Of a stretch of DNA of 64,000 nt, positions 43,480 to 52,500 are shown piece after piece. The notes under the pieces are model-generated. The model was not told the origin of the DNA, ran no database searches, and was given only the letters and a program-made list of their open reading frames with translations. This DNA comes from an uncultured Castellaniella sp. (lineage in GTDB: Bacteria; Pseudomonadota; Gammaproteobacteria; Burkholderiales; Burkholderiaceae_B). The stretch's first letter is position 1. The number at the start of each line of letters is the position of its first letter. The translations under genes and the position numbers were made by a program. The stretch lies in assembly GCF_937988725.1 (NCBI RefSeq), contig NZ_CALKHS010000003.1, positions 385,873-449,872 of the forward strand, read 5' to 3'.

Positions 43480-44391
43480 TTACGCGGGCAGCGCCTCAAT
43501 GAGCGCGCGTAGTTCGGCTTCTTCCTGGGGGCTCAGTTCGGCCAGGGGGGCGCGCACGGGCCCGGCGGAGTGGCCGACGATGCGCGCGCCCGCCTTGACG
43601 ATGCTGACAGCATAGCCGGCCTTGCGGTTGCGGATCTCCAGCATCGGCAGAAAGAACGTGTCCAGCAGGTGGCCGGTGGTGGCCTGGTCGCCCGCCTTGA
43701 CGGCCTCGTAGAACTTCATGGCGGTGGCCGGGATGAAGTTGAACACCGCCGAGGAATACACCGGCACGCCCAGGGCGCGATAGGCCGCGGCGAAGACCTC
43801 GGCCGTGGGCAGCCCGCCCAGGTAGGCGAAGCGATCGCCCAGGCGCCGGCGCACCCGCACCATGTTCTCGATGTCGCCCACCCCGTCCTTGAAGCCGATC
43901 AGGTTGGGGCATTCCTCGGCGAGCTGTTCGAGCACGTCGGCCGACAGGCGGCACTGGCCGCGGTTGTAGAGGACCACGCCGATCTCCACGGACTGGCAGA
44001 CTTCCTTGACGTGGCGGGCGATGCCGTCTTGCGGAGCTTCGGTCAGGTAGTGGGGCATCAGCAGCAGACCGGCGGCGCCCTGGCGCTGGGCTTCGCGGGC
44101 GAAGGCGATGGCGTTGCGCGTGGGGCCGCCTGCCCCGGCCAGGATGGGCGTGTGGTTCTGACAGGTCCTGACGGCCGTTTCCACGACCTTGGAGTAATCG
44201 TCCAGGGTCAGCGAGAAGTATTCCCCTGTGCCCCCGGCGGCGAACAGGGCGCGTGCGCCAAAGGGCATCAGCCATTCCAGGCGGGCCTGATAGCCCTTGG
44301 GGTCGAAGTCGCCGTTGGCGTCGAAGTCGGTGACGGGAAACGACAGCAGCCCGTCGTTCATTATGTCCTTGAGTTCCTGGCACGAGATCAT
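43480..44391 (-). CDS. kdgD: 5-dehydro-4-deoxyglucarate dehydratase, copy 2
   Basis: A 303-residue enzyme, identical in residues to copy 1 over about the first 285 positions and differing only at the C-terminus ('SPQEEAELRALIEALPA'). All KdgD catalytic features described for copy 1 are therefore present. It is transcribed towards copy 1. The regulon motif at 44446-44463 lies 55 bases upstream, the same spacing as for copy 1, although the sequences between motif and gene differ. It is divergent from the stand-alone uronate dehydrogenase. Confidence 0.93.
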   Translation of the reverse strand: MISCQELKDIMNDGLLSFPVTDFDANGDFDPKGYQARLEWLMPFGARALFAAGGTGEYFSLTLDDYSKVVETAVRTCQNHTPILAGAGGPTRNAIAFAREAQRQGAAGLLLMPHYLTEAPQDGIARHVKEVCQSVEIGVVLYNRGQCRLSADVLEQLAEECPNLIGFKDGVGDIENMVRVRRRLGDRFAYLGGLPTAEVFAAAYRALGVPVYSSAVFNFIPATAMKFYEAVKAGDQATTGHLLDTFFLPMLEIRNRKAGYAVSIVKAGARIVGHSAGPVRAPLAELSPQEEAELRALIEALPA

Positions 44392-44417
44392 GAGCACGTC
44401 CTCTGGTGGCGAAAGCG
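43531..44417 (-). repeat. Inverted duplication, right copy (kdgD)
   Basis: Reverse-orientation partner of 39755-40641. The two copies enclose about 2.9 kb holding the fusion gene and the EamA permease. Confidence 0.85.
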
Positions 44418-44445
44418 TGGATTGACCTTCGCTTTCATTTTTAGT

Positions 44446-44463
44446 CATACGTCATCATACAAC
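44446..44463 (-). promoter_or_regulatory. Aldarate-regulon motif, site 10
   Basis: On the minus strand this reads GTTGTATGATGACGTATG, 55 bases upstream of kdgD copy 2. It differs from site 9 at only two of 18 positions. Confidence 0.65.
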
Positions 44464-44568
44464 ATGATCTGGAATGAATCAACGCGGAAAACGGATCCAT
44501 GGTTACCTTTGTATTCCTTTATATTCCGTTCAGCTTCAGGAAATTCCTAGGGTAATTGCGGATTTCTA

Positions 44569-44586
44569 GTTATACGACAACATATC
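44569..44586 (+). promoter_or_regulatory. Aldarate-regulon motif, site 11
   Basis: This reads AGTTATACGACAACATAT, immediately upstream of the stand-alone uronate dehydrogenase gene, close to its start, as would fit repression. Confidence 0.5.
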
Positions 44587-44591
44587 ACAAT

Positions 44592-45440
44592 ATGGCCGCG
44601 ATTCATGTGGAGAAGAATGTGGCTGAACACAAGTTCGAACGACTGTTGCTGACCGGCGCCGCCGGCGGGCTGGGGCGGGTCCTGCGGGATACGCTCAAGC
44701 CCATGGCGGACATCCTGCGCCTTTCGGACGTGCAGCCCCTGGGCGACCCTCAGGCGAACGAGGAAACGCGCCTGTGCGACCTGGCCGACCGGCAAGCCGT
44801 CGATGAACTGGTGCGGGGCTGCGACGCCATCGTCCACATGGGCGGGGTGTCGGTCGAGCGTCCTTTCGAAGAAATCCTCGAAGCCAACATCAAGGGCGTG
44901 TTCCACATCTACGAAGCGGCGCGGCGCCACGGCGTGCGCCGGGTCATCTACGCCAGTTCCGTCCATGCGGTCGGCTTCTACCGCCAGTCCGAACACCTGG
45001 ACGCCACGATGCCCACCCGTCCGGACGGCTACTACGGCCTGTCGAAGGTCTATGGCGAAGGCATGGCCAGCTTCTATCACGACCGCTACGGGATCGAGAC
45101 GCTGACCATCCGCATCGGCTCTTCGTTTCCGGAACCCAAGGACCGCCGGATGATGCATACGTGGCTCAGCGGTCGGGACCTGACGGAACTGATCCGCCGC
45201 GGCCTGTTCACGCCCGGCATCGGCCACACCATCGCCTTCGGCATGTCGGCGAACAAGGAAGTCTGGTGGGACAACGCGCGGGCCGCTCATCTGGGCTATG
45301 CGCCGCAGGACAGCTCGGAACATTTCCGCGACCAGATCGAACGCCAGCCCATGCCGGCGGCCGACGATCCGTCCATGGTCTGGCAGGGCGGCGTCTTCAC
45401 CGTCCAGGGGCCGTTCGACCCCGTCAAGACGCCCGGCTGA
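44592..45440 (+). CDS. udh: NAD-dependent uronate dehydrogenase
   Basis: A 282-residue short-chain-type enzyme that oxidises D-glucuronate or D-galacturonate to the aldarolactone. 'LLLTGAAGGLGRVLRDTLKP' is the Rossmann motif, 'YYGLSKVYGEG' holds the Tyr-Lys pair and 'MMHTWLSGRDLTELIRRGLF' is typical of the family. It is similar along its whole length to the N-terminal half of the fusion at 40700 but lacks the lactonase. The start at 44592 is tentative: a GTG at 44619 has GGAGAAG just upstream. A polar-amino-acid-type ABC system begins 40 bases downstream. Confidence 0.92.
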   Translation: MAAIHVEKNVAEHKFERLLLTGAAGGLGRVLRDTLKPMADILRLSDVQPLGDPQANEETRLCDLADRQAVDELVRGCDAIVHMGGVSVERPFEEILEANIKGVFHIYEAARRHGVRRVIYASSVHAVGFYRQSEHLDATMPTRPDGYYGLSKVYGEGMASFYHDRYGIETLTIRIGSSFPEPKDRRMMHTWLSGRDLTELIRRGLFTPGIGHTIAFGMSANKEVWWDNARAAHLGYAPQDSSEHFRDQIERQPMPAADDPSMVWQGGVFTVQGPFDPVKTPG

Positions 45441-45480
45441 CGGGCTGCCATTCATCATCACGCCAGACACGAGGCTCAGT

Positions 45481-46242
45481 GTGCGTTACACCTTCGATTT
45501 TTCAGGATTGGCGCCTTATTGGCAGATGTTCCTGGACGGCGCGATCACCACCCTGGAACTGACGCTGGCCTCGACCGTGTTCGGCCTGATCCTGGGCATT
45601 CTGTGCGCGATCGGGCGGCGCGGCAGCCGGCGCTGGCTGTCGGGCCTGTGCGGCGTCTACATAGAAACCGTGCGCAACACGCCGTTCCTGGTGCAGATCT
45701 TCATCTTCTATTTCGGCCTGTCCAGCCTGGGCTACACCATGCCGGCGGCCGTGGCGGCGGTGATCACCATGGTCATCAACGTGGGCGCCTATTCGGCGGA
45801 GATCATCCGCGCCGGCATGGACGCCGTGCCGCCGGGCCAGGTCGAGGCCGCCGAATGCCTGGGCCTGTCGCGCCCCCGCATCTATTGGCATGTCGTCATG
45901 CTGCCCGCCTTTGAAAAGGTCTACCCGTCCATCACCAGCCAGTTCGTGCTGATGATGCTGATGTCGTCCGTGACCTCGCAGATTTCCGCCGAGGAACTGA
46001 CGGGGGCGGCCAACAACATCCAGTCGATCACCTTCCTGTCGCTGGAAACCTATATCGTCGTCGCCGGCCTGTATCTCGTGCTGGCCGTCATCCTGAAGGC
46101 GCTGTTCTGGCTGGGCGGCACGCTCCTGTTCCGCAGGCGCCGCGTCGTCGCGCGGGCGGCCCGCGCCGCATCGGCGGGCCCGCGCGACGATGCGCGCCGC
46201 AAGACCCCGCCTTCGGCGACCGCCCGCCGGTCGGCTGCCTAG
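45481..46242 (+). CDS. Polar amino acid-type ABC transporter permease
   Basis: A 253-residue permease of the His/Glu/Gln family. The start is a GTG at 45481 with GAGG seven bases upstream; the frame runs further 5' only as a shadow of udh. The family signature is clear: 'ETVRNTPFLVQIFIFYFGLS' and the EAA loop 'VEAAECLGLSRPRIYWHVVM'. An Ala/Arg-rich cytoplasmic tail of about 35 residues follows the last helix. It follows udh by 40 bases and may be under the same control. Confidence 0.9.
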   Translation: MRYTFDFSGLAPYWQMFLDGAITTLELTLASTVFGLILGILCAIGRRGSRRWLSGLCGVYIETVRNTPFLVQIFIFYFGLSSLGYTMPAAVAAVITMVINVGAYSAEIIRAGMDAVPPGQVEAAECLGLSRPRIYWHVVMLPAFEKVYPSITSQFVLMMLMSSVTSQISAEELTGAANNIQSITFLSLETYIVVAGLYLVLAVILKALFWLGGTLLFRRRRVVARAARAASAGPRDDARRKTPPSATARRSAA

Positions 46243-46251
46243 GAGGCCTTC

Positions 46252-46902
46252 ATGGATCATTTCACCTTCGTGCAATTCGTCTACCTGCTCAAGGGCCTGG
46301 GCTGGACCCTGGTGCTGTCGGCCCTGTCCTTCGTCCTGGGATCCGTCGGAGGGTTCGGGGTCATGCTGGCGCGGGTGTCGCGCTTCGGCGTCGTCCGGGC
46401 CATCGCGGCCGTGTTCATCCAGGGCATCCAGGGCATTCCCCTGCTGGTCCTGCTGTTCATCGTCTATTTCGGCGTGGGCATCTTCGGCATCGACGTGCCG
46501 CCGCTGGCCGCGGCGGGCATCGCCCTGATGGTCTACGTCAGCGCCTTCCTGGGCGAGATCTGGCGCGGCAGCGTGGAATCGATCGAAAAGATCCAGTGGG
46601 AAGCCGCCGAATGCCTGGGCCTGTCGCGCTGGCAGTCGCTGATCCTGGTGGTGATTCCGCAGGCCGTGCGCCTGTCGCTGCCGGCGACGGTCGGCTTCCT
46701 GGTGCAGGTGCTCAAGTCCACCTCGCTGGCGTCCGTGGTCGGCTTCGTCGAACTGACCCGCGCGGGCCAGATCATCAACAACTCGCTGTTCCAGCCGTTC
46801 CTGGTGTTCGCGCTGGTCGGCGGTTTCTACTTTTTACTGTGCTACCCCTTGTCGAAGTGGAGCCGGGCCATGGAAAGGAAGTTGAATGTCAGTCGTCGTT
46901 AG
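46252..46902 (+). CDS. Polar amino acid-type ABC transporter permease
   Basis: A 216-residue permease with the same family features: 'QGIQGIPLLVLLFIVYFGVG' and the EAA loop 'WEAAECLGLSRWQSLILVVI'. It starts nine bases after the first permease with AGGAGG upstream, and its 3' end overlaps the ATPase gene by 17 bases. The two permeases form the heterodimeric channel. Confidence 0.92.
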   Translation: MDHFTFVQFVYLLKGLGWTLVLSALSFVLGSVGGFGVMLARVSRFGVVRAIAAVFIQGIQGIPLLVLLFIVYFGVGIFGIDVPPLAAAGIALMVYVSAFLGEIWRGSVESIEKIQWEAAECLGLSRWQSLILVVIPQAVRLSLPATVGFLVQVLKSTSLASVVGFVELTRAGQIINNSLFQPFLVFALVGGFYFLLCYPLSKWSRAMERKLNVSRR

Positions 46903-47614
46903 CCTCCAGAACGTCCACAAGAGTTTCGGCCAGAACCAGGTGCTCAAGGGCGTGACCTTTGACATCACCCGGGGGCAGGTCGTCGCGATCATCGGCCAGA
47001 GCGGGTCCGGGAAGAGCACCGCGCTGCGGTGCATGGACCGCCTGGAAACCATCGATGACGGCGCCATCCAGGTGTGCGGCCACCAGCTCGGCGGCGGCAA
47101 GGTCGATCTGGAACAGCTGCGCAAGGACGTCGGCATCGTGTTCCAGAGCTACAACCTCTTTCCCCACCTGACGGTCGGCCACAACATCACCCTGGCGCTC
47201 AGGCACGTGCGCAAGCTGTCGCGCAAGGCGGCGGAAGAACGCGCGCGCGCCGTGCTGGAAACCGTGGGCCTGCTGGAAAAGTACGACAGCTATCCGGAAC
47301 AGCTGTCGGGCGGGCAGCAGCAGCGGGTCGCCATCGCCCGGTCGCTGGCCATGGAACCGCAGGTCATGCTGTTCGACGAGGTCACGTCCGCGCTGGATCC
47401 GAAGCTGACCGGAGAAGTCCTCAAGGTCATCGAGAAACTGGCCGAGGGCGGGATGACGATGGTGCTGGTGACGCACGAGATGGCCTTCGCCCGGCGCGTG
47501 GCGGACAAGATCATCTTCATGCACGAAGGGCAGGTCTGGGAAGCCGGCGGCCCGGACATCCTGGTCAATCCCGCCACCCAGGAACTGCAGGATTTCATAG
47601 GCAACGGCCTATAA
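46886..47614 (+). CDS. Polar amino acid-type ABC transporter ATPase (GlnQ-like)
   Basis: A 242-residue ATPase with Walker A 'IGQSGSGKSTALRCM', signature 'LSGGQQQRVAIARSLAMEPQ', Walker B 'VMLFDEVTSALDPKL' and switch 'LVTHEMAFAR'. Length and sequence are typical of GlnQ/HisP. It overlaps the second permease gene and is followed 47 bases later by the binding protein. Confidence 0.93.
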   Translation: MSVVVSLQNVHKSFGQNQVLKGVTFDITRGQVVAIIGQSGSGKSTALRCMDRLETIDDGAIQVCGHQLGGGKVDLEQLRKDVGIVFQSYNLFPHLTVGHNITLALRHVRKLSRKAAEERARAVLETVGLLEKYDSYPEQLSGGQQQRVAIARSLAMEPQVMLFDEVTSALDPKLTGEVLKVIEKLAEGGMTMVLVTHEMAFARRVADKIIFMHEGQVWEAGGPDILVNPATQELQDFIGNGL

Positions 47615-47661
47615 ATATCAGAGGCGCGCAGCCTCGAGACAACCCACGGAAGGAGACTTGG

Positions 47662-48453
47662 ATGAAGTTCAGGAAGACAGCATGGATCGCCGCCGCAAGC
47701 TTGTGCGCCTTTGGCGCGGCGGCGCACGCGGGCGATCTGGATCAGATCAAGAAGGATGGCGTGATCCGGGTCGCCATCGCCATGGGGGTGCCCATGTTCA
47801 GCTATGCCAATGCCCAGATGCAGCCGGAAGGGTCGGACGTGTCCACGGCCGAAATGCTGGCCAAGGACCTGGGGGTCAAGCTGGAACTGGTGCCCATCAC
47901 CAACGCGGCCCGCATCCCCACCATCCAGACCGGCAAGGCGGACATCGCCGTCGCCAATCTGTCGATCACGGCGGAGCGCTCCAAGGTCATCGATTTTTCC
48001 GTGCCGTATGCGTCCCTGCAGATCATCGTGGCCGCTCCGAAGGAACTGAAGATCAAGGACTACAAGGACCTGAAGGGCGTCAAGATCGGCGTGACCCGCG
48101 CGACGGTGAACGACACCGACATCACGAAGAACGCGCCGGACGCCAACATCCGCCGCTTCGAGGACGACGCCACGCTGGTCACGGCGGCGGCTTCCAGGCA
48201 GGTCCAGGCCATCTCGTCGCAGTGGCCCAACGTGGCGGAAGTCAACAAGAAGCTGAAGAACGATCCCTACGAGACCAAGTTCGTCCAGCATGAATTCATG
48301 CTGGGGATCGCCATGCCCAAGCAGACCCCGAAACTGAAGGCCTGGCTGGACGAGTGGGTGCGCAAGAACCTGAAGAACGGCAATCTGAACGCCGCCTACA
48401 AGAAGTACCACGGCAGCGACCTGAGCCCGTCGGTATTGGCGAACGGGGCTTAA
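47662..48453 (+). CDS. ABC transporter substrate-binding protein (SBP family 3)
   Basis: A 263-residue periplasmic protein with a Sec signal ending at 'GAAAHA' and the family-3 fold: 'IKKDGVIRVAIAMGVPMFSY', 'LVPITNAARIPTIQTGKADI', 'NLSITAERSKVIDFSVPY' and 'LKGVKIGVTRATVND'. The carboxylate-binding Arg expected in amino-acid receptors is plausible at 'TAERSK'. AAGGAG precedes the ATG. Its stop overlaps the convergent ppc stop by four bases. Family membership points to amino acids, whereas the genomic position points to uronates or aldarates. Confidence 0.9.
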   Translation: MKFRKTAWIAAASLCAFGAAAHAGDLDQIKKDGVIRVAIAMGVPMFSYANAQMQPEGSDVSTAEMLAKDLGVKLELVPITNAARIPTIQTGKADIAVANLSITAERSKVIDFSVPYASLQIIVAAPKELKIKDYKDLKGVKIGVTRATVNDTDITKNAPDANIRRFEDDATLVTAAASRQVQAISSQWPNVAEVNKKLKNDPYETKFVQHEFMLGIAMPKQTPKLKAWLDEWVRKNLKNGNLNAAYKKYHGSDLSPSVLANGA

Positions 48454-51299
48454 CCGGAGTTCCTGAGTCCTGCGGCGATCCCGTTGATGGTCATGTGGAT
48501 CGCCCGCTGGTCGCGGGATTCCTGTTCGTTGGCGCGGTGCGCCGACGCCGGGCCCGAACGCATGCGGCGCAGCAGCTCCACCTGCAGGCGGTTCAGCGGG
48601 TCGATGTAGGCGAAGCGCTCGGCCAGGGCGTCCCGCAGCGGGGCGTCGTGGGCCAGCAGGTCGTGCCCCGTGATGTCGCGGAACACGCCGACGGTGGCGT
48701 GGTATTCGCTTTCGATGCGGGCGAAGATCCGCTTGCGCAGGGCCTTGTCCGTCAGCAGTTCGGCATAGGCGCGGCCGATGGCCAGATCGGTCTTGGCCAG
48801 CACCTGTTCCATGTTCGACAGCAGGGTGCGGAAGAAAGGCCAGTCGCGGGCCATGGCCTGCAGGCGCGACAGGCGCGCTTCGCGGCTCAGGGCGTGATCC
48901 GGGCCGCCTTCGTCCAGATAGCGGCTCAGGGCCGAGCCGACCCCGTACCAGCCGGGCAGCGGCAGCCGGCACTGCGCCCAGGAAAACGACCAGGGGATGG
49001 CGCGCAGGTCCTCGATGCGCTGCAGGGCCTTGCGCGATGACGGCCGCGAACCGATGTTCAGGCCGGCGATCTCGCGGATCGGGGTCGAGGCGAAGAAGTA
49101 CTCCGTGAATCCTTCCGTGCCGTAGACCAGGTCGCGATAGGCCTCGCGGGCCGTCTGCGACATCCAGGCCATGGCCTCGCCGTATTCGGTGGCATGCCGG
49201 TCTTCGTTGCGCGCGGCGGGGGCGCCCGCCAGGCTGGCTTCCAGGGTGGCGGCGACGAACAGTTCCAGGTGCCAGCGGCCGACCTCGGCGTCCTTGTAGC
49301 GGCCCTGGATGATTTCCCCCTGTTCCGTCAGGCGGATCTGGTTGTTCACGGTGCCGGGCGGCTGGGCGATGATGGAATCGTAGCTGGGGCCGCCGCCCCG
49401 TCCCACGGAACCGCCCCGGCCGTGGAACAGGCGCAGGCGGGTGCGGTGCTTGCGGAACACGTCCACCAGGCGGCGTTCGGCCTGGTACAGCGACCAGTGG
49501 GACGTCAGGTAGCCGCCGTCCTTGTTGCTGTCCGAATAGCCCAGCATGACTTCCTGGATGCCGTCCTGGGCCTGGCGCACGCGGGTTGCGACCTCCGGCA
49601 GCGACAGCCAGGCGTCCATGATCCCGGGGCCGCGCTCCAGGTCGGGGATGGTCTCGAACAGCGGCACCACCATCAGGCCTTCCCGCGGCGCGGTCTTGCC
49701 CACCGTGGGCGCGATCAGGCCGGTTTCCTGCTGCAGCACCAGCGCTTCCAGCAGGTCGCTGAGGGTTTCCGTGTGCGACACGATGGACTGGCGGATGGCG
49801 GCGGCGCCGAAGCGGCGCCGGCAGTCGGCGGCCATGCGCAGGATGGCCAGTTCCTTGGTGGTTTCCGCCGAGTATTCCACCCAGGGGGACGCCAGCGGGC
49901 GCGGCTCGCGCAGTTCCTGGCGCAGGACCCGGACGCGGTCCGCTTCGGACAGCCGCGCGTAGCGCACGGGCTTGCCGTCCAGCGCGACCCCGGCGTGCTG
50001 CATCAGTTCGTCGAAGACGCGCTCGTGCACGTCGGAACTCTGGCGCAGATCGACGGTGGCCAGGTGGAAGCCGAAGATCTCCACCGCCTGGCGCAGGTGC
50101 GTCAGGCGCAGCCGGCCCACCAGGGCGCCGTGGTGGGCGTCCAGCGATTCGGCGACCGTGCGCAGGTCGGCGGCCAGGTCGACCGCCGCCGCGTAGGCGG
50201 GCGCGTCGTAGATGTTGCGCCGGGCCAGCCGCCGCCCCGTCAGCGCCTGGGCCGTGGCGGCCAGCCGGGCGTAGATGTGGATGCAGGCCCGCCGGTAGGG
50301 TTCGTCCTGGCGGTGGGTGGAGGAATCCTGGCTGACGGCGGCCAGCGCGGCCAGGGCGGGCGTGACCTGCATCAGCGATTGGGACACCGACAGTTCCGCC
50401 CCCAGGGCGTGGACTTCGGTCAGGTAGTAGCGCAGGACGTGGGTGGATTGGCGCAGCAGCGCCTGTTCCAGCGTGTCGGCATTGACGTTGGGGTTGCCGT
50501 CGCGGTCCCCGCCGATCCAGCTGCCCATGTGGGCGAAGGGCGGCAGCGGCGAGTTGTCCGCGTCGAAGACCGATTTCGGCGGCTTGCGCAGCAGGGCGCC
50601 CATGTCCAGGTGCAGCTGGGGCAGGGTGCTGAAAAAGGTGCTGGTGTAGTAGGACAGGGCGTTGTCGATTTCGTCCAGCACCGTCAGCTTGCTCTGGCGC
50701 AGCATGCGGGTCTGCCACAGCGCGGCGATCAGGCCCGTCAGCCGTTCCCGCAGCTGCGCGGCTTCCAGGGGCGCGTGGGGCATGTCCATCTGCCGCAGGT
50801 GCCGGGCGACTTCCTGATGCAGGTCCAGCGTGCTCTTGCGCTGCACTTCGGTCGGGTGGGCGGTCAGCACCGGGACGATGCAGGCCTGGGCCAGGTGCTG
50901 GCGGATGCGCTTGCCCGACAGGCCGCCCGCTTGCAGGCGCGCCACGGCGTGCTGCAGGCTGCCCGGCGCCGCCGGACCGTCGGCCAGCCATTGCCGGCGC
51001 TGGCGGCGTGTCTGGTCGCGGTCCTCGGCGATGTTGGACAGGTGCAGGAAGTAGCTGAAGGCGCGGGCGACCGAGTTGGCTTCGCCGTCCGCCAGCTTGC
51101 GGATCTGGCGTTCCAGCATGCGGCCGTCGCTGTCCCGCCCCTCGCGGCGGAAGGTGACGGCGGCGCGCCGCAGTTTCTCGATCACGTCATAGATGGGGCG
51201 GCCTTCGCATTCCCGGATGACTTCCCCCAGCGTTCGGCCCAGCAGCCGGATGTCCTGTCGCAGGGGGGAGATGGCGTCGTTCGGGGATGCGGGCTTCAC
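48450..51299 (-). CDS. ppc: Phosphoenolpyruvate carboxylase
   Basis: A 949-residue enzyme forming oxaloacetate from PEP and bicarbonate. Catalytic motifs are 'VLTAHPTEVQRKSTLDLHQE' near residue 150, with the active-site His, and 'FHGRGGSVGRGGGPSY' in the second half; the C-terminus is 'GIAAGLRNSG', the conserved tail of bacterial PEPC. Length is standard. It stands alone on the minus strand. Its bicarbonate requirement gives a possible metabolic link to the carbonic anhydrase and DabAB encoded 30 kb away. Confidence 0.96.
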   Translation of the reverse strand: MKPASPNDAISPLRQDIRLLGRTLGEVIRECEGRPIYDVIEKLRRAAVTFRREGRDSDGRMLERQIRKLADGEANSVARAFSYFLHLSNIAEDRDQTRRQRRQWLADGPAAPGSLQHAVARLQAGGLSGKRIRQHLAQACIVPVLTAHPTEVQRKSTLDLHQEVARHLRQMDMPHAPLEAAQLRERLTGLIAALWQTRMLRQSKLTVLDEIDNALSYYTSTFFSTLPQLHLDMGALLRKPPKSVFDADNSPLPPFAHMGSWIGGDRDGNPNVNADTLEQALLRQSTHVLRYYLTEVHALGAELSVSQSLMQVTPALAALAAVSQDSSTHRQDEPYRRACIHIYARLAATAQALTGRRLARRNIYDAPAYAAAVDLAADLRTVAESLDAHHGALVGRLRLTHLRQAVEIFGFHLATVDLRQSSDVHERVFDELMQHAGVALDGKPVRYARLSEADRVRVLRQELREPRPLASPWVEYSAETTKELAILRMAADCRRRFGAAAIRQSIVSHTETLSDLLEALVLQQETGLIAPTVGKTAPREGLMVVPLFETIPDLERGPGIMDAWLSLPEVATRVRQAQDGIQEVMLGYSDSNKDGGYLTSHWSLYQAERRLVDVFRKHRTRLRLFHGRGGSVGRGGGPSYDSIIAQPPGTVNNQIRLTEQGEIIQGRYKDAEVGRWHLELFVAATLEASLAGAPAARNEDRHATEYGEAMAWMSQTAREAYRDLVYGTEGFTEYFFASTPIREIAGLNIGSRPSSRKALQRIEDLRAIPWSFSWAQCRLPLPGWYGVGSALSRYLDEGGPDHALSREARLSRLQAMARDWPFFRTLLSNMEQVLAKTDLAIGRAYAELLTDKALRKRIFARIESEYHATVGVFRDITGHDLLAHDAPLRDALAERFAYIDPLNRLQVELLRRMRSGPASAHRANEQESRDQRAIHMTINGIAAGLRNSG

Positions 51300-51465
51300 G
51301 GGGGCTCCATTGGGGGTCGGGGATCGGATGGCATCGGGGTGCCGTTGCCGCGCGGGGTTCTTCGCCGGGGCAGCCGTCCATCATAAGCGCATTATGGCGA
51401 TCCTCGCATAGCTGTTATGCGTTTTCCTTATAACCATGTTGCCCGGGGCCGGAAGGCGGAGCGGT

Positions 51466-52233
51466 CTACAGGCCGCCCGCGCAGGCCACCGTGGTGCCGG
51501 TGATGTAGGATGCGGCCGGCGACAGCAGCCAGGCGATGGCCGCCGCGATTTCATCGGGCTGCGCCAGCCGGCCCAGCGGAATCCTGGGCGCGACGCGGGC
51601 GGGGCGGTCCGGCTCCCCGGCTGCCGCATGGATGCCGGTCAGGGTGCTGCCGGGCGCCAGGCCGCAGACGCGGATGCCCTCGGCCGCGACCTCCCGCGCC
51701 AATCCCAGGGTGAAGGCGTCGAGCGCCGCCTTGCTGGCCGCATAGTGCACGTATTCGCCCGGGCTGCCGGTGCGCGCCGCGACGGACGACACGTTCACGA
51801 TCACGCCGGCCAGGCCGTGGCGCCTGAAGCGGGCCAGGGCTTCGCGCGCGCAGCGCATGGCGCCCAGCACGTTGACGTCGAACACCTGTTCGATCACTTC
51901 GTCGGGCGTCCGGTCGAACGGTCCGATCGGACCCGTGACGCCCGCGTTGTTGACCAGGCCGGCGATCCGTCCGGCCTCGGATTCCGCCTCCTGGAACAGG
52001 CGCCGGATCTCGTCCGGACGGGCGACGTCGGCCCGGATGGCGAAGGCCCGGCGGCCCAGCGCCCGGACCTGGTCCGCGACGGTCGCCGCCGCCGCGGCGT
52101 CGCGCGCGTAATTGACGATCACGTCGTGACCGGCGCGCGCCACGGCAAGCGCCGTGGCCGCGCCGATGCCCCGGCCCGCGCCGGTGATGAGGATGGCGCC
52201 GGCCGGTTCGGCCGGCCGGGTCTGGCCGTTCAT
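51466..52233 (-). CDS. Short-chain dehydrogenase/reductase
   Basis: A 255-residue classical SDR with cofactor motif 'TGAGRGIGAAT' near the N-terminus, 'LVNNAGVTGPIGPF', the Ser of the triad in 'VIVNVSSVAARTGS' and the Tyr-Lys pair in 'YAASKAALDAF'. The C-terminal 'GTTVACAGGL' is the usual end of FabG-like proteins. It is isolated between ppc and a Crp-family gene, so a specific substrate cannot be named; a 3-oxoacyl or sugar reductase activity is equally possible. Confidence 0.88.
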   Translation of the reverse strand: MNGQTRPAEPAGAILITGAGRGIGAATALAVARAGHDVIVNYARDAAAAATVADQVRALGRRAFAIRADVARPDEIRRLFQEAESEAGRIAGLVNNAGVTGPIGPFDRTPDEVIEQVFDVNVLGAMRCAREALARFRRHGLAGVIVNVSSVAARTGSPGEYVHYAASKAALDAFTLGLAREVAAEGIRVCGLAPGSTLTGIHAAAGEPDRPARVAPRIPLGRLAQPDEIAAAIAWLLSPAASYITGTTVACAGGL

Positions 52234-52420
52234 GATGGGGTTTCCTCGGCGGTTGGCTTGCCTGGGCCTCGCGCCCGGAAGCGGCGCGGGCCGGCGGACT
52301 CATTATGCCGGATGGCTCCGGAGGCCGGATATTGCGGGCGCGCTCCGGGCATATCGCGGGCGCGCTCCGGGAGCGGGCCGCCACCCGCCGCCGGCCGGCG
52401 GGCGTCCGGCCCCGACGCGG

Positions 52421-52426
52421 TATGAT
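52421..52426 (+). promoter_or_regulatory. Candidate -10 box upstream of the Crp-family gene
   Basis: TATGAT lies in an otherwise very GC-rich stretch, 75 bases before the ATG at 52501 and 21 before an alternative start at 52447. No convincing -35 box was seen. Confidence 0.35.
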
Positions 52427-52500
52427 ATTTTCGGGGTTTCCACCTGATGGCTGCGGGCTCATCAGCCGCGCGCCGTCTCATTCACAGGCTTGGATTGACG

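Noticed and set aside
47290..50991. A 1233-codon open frame on the minus strand
   Set aside because: It is a GC-rich shadow of ppc in another frame. The encoded peptide is a Pro/Arg/Gly/Ala-rich string without domains, while ppc in the neighbouring frame has all catalytic motifs.
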